Source of the DNA: Arthrobacter sp.
GTDB lineage: Bacteria > Actinomycetota > Actinomycetes > Actinomycetales > Micrococcaceae
Reading direction: 5' to 3'
Assembly (NCBI GenBank): GCA_031277795.1
Contig: JAITLQ010000011.1
Coordinates: forward strand, 1 to 64,000
Length of the DNA: 64,000 nucleotides
Below, in pieces: positions 61,237 through 64,000 of the stretch. Each line of letters starts with the position of its first letter. The stretch's first letter is position 1. The notes beneath the pieces were generated by a model, which saw only the letters and a program-made list of their open reading frames with translations, did not search any database and had not been told where the DNA came from. The position numbers and the translations under genes are program-made.

Positions 61237-62339
61237 GCTGGACTTTGAACGCAGAGCGCGTCGAAGACATCGCCCGCGGTGCCGCGCTGCTCGGTACGGG
61301 AGGCGGCGGTGACCCCTATATTGGGGCGCTTCTCGCGCGCCAGGCCCTCGCCGAGCACGGCGGCATCACCGTGGTGAGCCTCGACGAGGTGCCGGACGAC
61401 GCCGTCGTCCTCACCGTGGCCATGATGGGCGCGCCCACCGTCATGGTGGAAAAGCTGCCGAGCCTCAAGGAAGTCATGGCCCCCGTGCGGGCCGTTGGCG
61501 AGTACCTCGGCCGCCCCGTGACCCACGTGGCCTGCGCCGAGGTGGGGGGCGTGAATTCGACGATCCCCATCGCTGCCGCCGCTGCCCTGGGCCTCCCCCT
61601 CATCGATGCCGACGGCATGGGGCGCGCCTTCCCCGAATTGCAGATGGTGCTTCCGACCTTGTACGGAGTCACGGCATCTCCCCTGGCCCTCGCCGACGAA
61701 AAGGGAAACGTCTCCGTCCTGAACACCGTCGATAACACGTGGACGGAGCGAATCGCCCGCGTCGCCTGCGTGGAGATGGGTTGCTCCGTCATGATCTCCG
61801 GATTTCCGATGGACGGGGCCACGGCCAAGGCCGCCTTGGTCCCCGACTCGCTGAGCCACTGCAGCAACATCGGCTCGGCGATCCTCGCCGCCCGCGAGGA
61901 GAAGCGCGACCCGGTCGAGGCCATCGTGGAGCTCGTGCGCGGGCGCGAGCTCTTCGGCGGCAAGGTGGTGGACGTCCAGCGCGGGACCACGGCCGGTTTC
62001 GCCCGCGGCCGCGCCCGCATCGAGACCGGTAGCGGGACCGATGCGAAGGCGCTCGAGCTCAACTTCCAGAACGAGCATCTCGTGGCGAAGACGGAGACCG
62101 AAGTGCTGGTCACCGCCCCCGACCTCATCATGGTGGTGGATCACGACTCGGGTGAGCCGATCACCACGGAGGCGCTGCGCTACGGCCAGCGCGTGCGGGT
62201 GCTCGCCGCGCCCTCGGACCCCCGCTGGCATGAGCCGGCCGCGCTGGCCATGGTGGGTCCGCGCTACTTCGGGTACGAGATGCCCTCCCACCGCTGGGAC
62301 GGCAGCACCGATGCCGAGCCGGCTGCGGTGGCGTCGTGA
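61233..62339 (+). CDS. DUF917 family protein, paralogue 1
   Basis: 368 aa. The glycine loop ARGAALLGTGGGGDPYIG opens the domain, followed by MMGAPTVMVEKLPS, EVGGVNSTIPIAAAAALGLPL, DADGMGRAFPELQM, GKVVDVQRGTTAGFARGRA and DLIMVVDHDSGEPITTE. The family (PF06032) was, as I recall, renamed after an S-methyl-thiohydantoin desulfurase of bacterial ergothioneine breakdown, and its members often sit beside hydantoinase genes. Coupled on both sides by ATGA and GTGA overlaps. Confidence 0.88.
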   Translation: MSWTLNAERVEDIARGAALLGTGGGGDPYIGALLARQALAEHGGITVVSLDEVPDDAVVLTVAMMGAPTVMVEKLPSLKEVMAPVRAVGEYLGRPVTHVACAEVGGVNSTIPIAAAAALGLPLIDADGMGRAFPELQMVLPTLYGVTASPLALADEKGNVSVLNTVDNTWTERIARVACVEMGCSVMISGFPMDGATAKAALVPDSLSHCSNIGSAILAAREEKRDPVEAIVELVRGRELFGGKVVDVQRGTTAGFARGRARIETGSGTDAKALELNFQNEHLVAKTETEVLVTAPDLIMVVDHDSGEPITTEALRYGQRVRVLAAPSDPRWHEPAALAMVGPRYFGYEMPSHRWDGSTDAEPAAVAS

Positions 62340-63418
62340 GCTGGCAGCTCCACGCGGAGGATCTTTCTGATCTGGCCCGCGGCGCCACCCTTCTCGGAAC
62401 GGGCGGCGGCGGAGATCCCTATATCGGGCAGAAGCTGGTCGAGCGTGTGCTCGGCGAGCGCTCCATCACGGTGTGGGACCCGGAGGACGTCCCGGCGGAT
62501 GCGCTCGTGATTCCGACGGCCCAGATGGGGGCACCCACCGTCATGGTGGAGAAGATTCCGGCCGGGACCGAACCGACGCTCGCACTGCGCACGCTCGAGG
62601 AACATCTCGGCCGCACCGCCCAGGCCACCATGCCCATCGAGTGCGGGGGCATTAACTCCATGATCCCGCTCATCGTCGCCGCGGAGACAGGCCTGCCCGT
62701 CGTCGACGCCGACGGGATGGGGCGTGCCTTCCCCGAGCTGTCGATGGAGACGTTTGCCGTCTACGGCGTTCACGGTTCCCCGCTTGCGTTGGCAGGGGAA
62801 CGCGGCGAGCGCGTCATCATCGACACTGGGGACGACGACCAGCAGATGGAGTGGCTGGCGCGCGGGGTGACCATCCGGCTGGGTGGTGTTGGCCACATCG
62901 CCGAGTACGCCATGTCGGGTGATCAGGTTCGCGCAACGGCCGTGCCGCGCACGTTGTCCATGGCGCTGAACCTCGGGCGGGCCATTCGGGAGGCACGGGA
63001 GCGCCACGAGGACCCCTTCGAGGCGATCGCCACCGCCCTGGCCCCCACGCTCTACAGCCACGTTCGCGAGCTTTTCCGCGGCAAGGTCGCCGATGTTGAG
63101 CGGCGCACCACGGAGGGCTTTGCGCGCGGCAGGGCCATCATCGAGTCCCCGGGGGGCGAGCAACTGGAGATCGACTTTCAGAACGAGAACCTCATGGCGC
63201 GCCGCGATGGCGCCGTGGTGGCCATCGTTCCCGATCTCATCTGCGTCGTCGACGCCGAGACGGCCGAACCGATCACCACGGAGGGCCTTCGCTACGGCCA
63301 GCGGGTGCGCGTGCTTGGCATCTCGACACCGGAGCTCATGCGTACCCCCGAGGCGTTGGCGACGTTTGGACCTGCGGCCTTCGGGCTGAGCGAACCGTTT
63401 GTCCCCGTGGAGTCCTAA
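62336..63418 (+). CDS. DUF917 family protein, paralogue 2
   Basis: 360 aa, GTG start overlapping the previous stop (62336-62339). It parallels paralogue 1 along its whole length: ARGATLLGTGGGGDPYIGQ, QMGAPTVMVEKIPAG, ECGGINSMIPLIVAAETGLPV, DADGMGRAFPELSM, GKVADVERRTTEGFARGRA and DLICVVDAETAEPITTE. The two probably arose by tandem duplication and may form a heteromer or act on successive substrates. Confidence 0.88.
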   Translation: MSWQLHAEDLSDLARGATLLGTGGGGDPYIGQKLVERVLGERSITVWDPEDVPADALVIPTAQMGAPTVMVEKIPAGTEPTLALRTLEEHLGRTAQATMPIECGGINSMIPLIVAAETGLPVVDADGMGRAFPELSMETFAVYGVHGSPLALAGERGERVIIDTGDDDQQMEWLARGVTIRLGGVGHIAEYAMSGDQVRATAVPRTLSMALNLGRAIREARERHEDPFEAIATALAPTLYSHVRELFRGKVADVERRTTEGFARGRAIIESPGGEQLEIDFQNENLMARRDGAVVAIVPDLICVVDAETAEPITTEGLRYGQRVRVLGISTPELMRTPEALATFGPAAFGLSEPFVPVES

Positions 63419-63437
63419 GCGGCGCCGCGCCGCCGCC

Positions 63438-63443
63438 TAGACT
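63438..63443 (+). promoter_or_regulatory. -10 box ahead of the third DUF917-like gene
   Basis: TAGACT is six bases before the ATG at 63450 with no Shine-Dalgarno, which would fit a leaderless transcript separate from the coupled genes upstream. No good -35 is seen. Confidence 0.4.
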
Positions 63444-63449
63444 TGAACC

Positions 63450-64000
63450 ATGACGAGGACCCTCGGAGCCGAGCACCTTCCGGTGCTGGCCCGGGGGTTC
63501 TCCTGGTTGGGCGCCGGCGGTGGCGGAAGCACCCTCACTCTTGAGCTGATGCTTCGCCAGCGCCAGCCGTGGCCTCTCACGGTGCATGACGCTCAGGAGT
63601 TGTCTCCGGCAACACCGGCCGTGGCGGTCGGCTACGCCGGGTCCACCTATCTCATGACCGAACGCCTGCCGGACACTGCGCTCTTCGCCCCGCTCCTGGC
63701 GGCGGCGGAGCGCTGGACCGGGCAAGCGGCCCGGGCCGTGTGTTCCATCGAGGGCGGCGGCATGAACGGTCTGACCCCCTTCCTACTGGCGCCGCACCTC
63801 CAGCTTGTCGACGCCGACTTCACGGGCAGGGCCCTCCCCCGCTTCGACCAGATGACCATGTTCGTTGACGAGGTTCCCGGCCTGCTCGCGTGCGTCTCCA
63901 CGGGAGCCGGAGGGGTCTGTGTCATCGAGGCGAGCCGCGCCCAGGACGTCGAGGCGCTCGTGCGCTCGGCGGTGGTCTGCGCCGGCGGTGTCGGCCCCGT
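63450..64000 (+). CDS. Divergent DUF917-like protein, paralogue 3 (cut by the window edge)
   Basis: At least 183 codons are open to the right edge. The translation begins MTRTLGAEHLPVLARGFSWL. It aligns with the two preceding paralogues: GAGGGGSTLTLELML replaces GTGGGGDPYIG, YAGSTYLMTERLPD replaces MGAPTVMVEKLP, EGGGMNGLTPFLLAPHLQL replaces ECGGINSMIPLIVAAETGL, and DADFTGRALPRFDQM replaces DADGMGRAFPELSM. The fold is kept but loop residues differ, so its activity may differ as well. The C-terminus is outside the window. Confidence 0.75.
   Translation, partial: MTRTLGAEHLPVLARGFSWLGAGGGGSTLTLELMLRQRQPWPLTVHDAQELSPATPAVAVGYAGSTYLMTERLPDTALFAPLLAAAERWTGQAARAVCSIEGGGMNGLTPFLLAPHLQLVDADFTGRALPRFDQMTMFVDEVPGLLACVSTGAGGVCVIEASRAQDVEALVRSAVVCAGGVGP

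Noticed and set aside
1-64000. tRNA genes, CRISPR arrays, insertion sequences, prophage or attachment sites
   Set aside because: I saw no convincing T-arm-like GGTTCGANTCC sequence with a surrounding cloverleaf outside coding regions, no regularly spaced repeats, no transposase or integrase frames and no direct-repeat-flanked islands. A tRNA-scanning program would be needed to exclude weak cases.

Overview
This 64 kb window is high-GC actinobacterial chromosome. It is most like the Micrococcaceae (Arthrobacter/Micrococcus relatives). The evidence is a rRNA-operon leader of the actinobacterial type at the left edge, frequent GTG/TTG starts, many ATGA/GTGA stop-start overlaps, TANNNT-type -10 boxes, and the conserved order dacB - zinc metalloprotease - tilS - hpt - ftsH - folE - folP - folB - folK - DUF3180 - two PH-domain proteins - DUF2520. 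I see no prophage, insertion sequence, CRISPR array or tRNA gene.

Layout. At 1-200 there is a rRNA leader and promoter firing leftward out of the window. At 404-1540 is a nitronate monooxygenase-like gene. At 1784-15245 lies the long minus-strand folate/ftsH/hpt/tilS/dacB cluster, with ppa divergent from it. At 15945-21050 are a SatD-like regulator, a two-domain universal stress protein, a HAD phosphatase, serS and a diacylglycerol-kinase-like lipid kinase. At 21363-27700 are pheA coupled to a rhodanese gene, an amidase, an FMN reductase, an aldehyde dehydrogenase, an unusual HNH protein and a TetR regulator. At 27808-31139 is a TPP-riboswitch-controlled thiamine salvage operon (thiM, thiE, thiD-tenA fusion). 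An NCS2 uracil/xanthine-type permease and a degenerate aminoglycoside-phosphotransferase-like pseudokinase follow.

At 34184-44631 is a divergent catabolic island. On the minus strand it has a complete Dpp/Opp-type ABC importer coupled to an aldo/keto reductase and an HpaI-type aldolase. On the plus strand it has one open frame joining a four-carbon acid-sugar kinase (DUF1537) to a PdxA2 dehydrogenase, followed by a DeoR regulator. The space between the two arms carries TTGCG-type palindromes that look like operators. The likely job is uptake of an acidic sugar or its derivative and its breakdown to DHAP/pyruvate-level intermediates. At 44755-55702 are GDPD, HAD phosphatase and PfkB sugar kinase (coupled), an enoyl-CoA hydratase, a GntR/FCD regulator, a LysR-effector-domain-only protein with a basic tail, a small universal stress protein, GNAT, pirin, an AhpD-like protein, an MHS-type transporter and an Rpf-like cell-wall hydrolase with a perfect CRP/GlxR-type box upstream. 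At 56048-58020 are a small lipoprotein and a secreted alkaline phosphatase.

At 58296 to the right edge is a plus-strand cluster: an NCS1 permease, a hydantoinase-A-like protein, and three tandem DUF917 (S-methyl-thiohydantoin-desulfurase family) homologues. The third is divergent and runs off the window. This is the best candidate for an undescribed pathway, probably import and stepwise opening or desulfuration of a hydantoin-like ring.

Outside genes, two kinds of dispersed element stand out. One is a long perfect palindrome present twice with a compensatory base change. The other is a GC-rich hairpin family built on CCACCCGCCGTCGGGC. Upstream of folE there is a symmetrical array of four related 12-mers.
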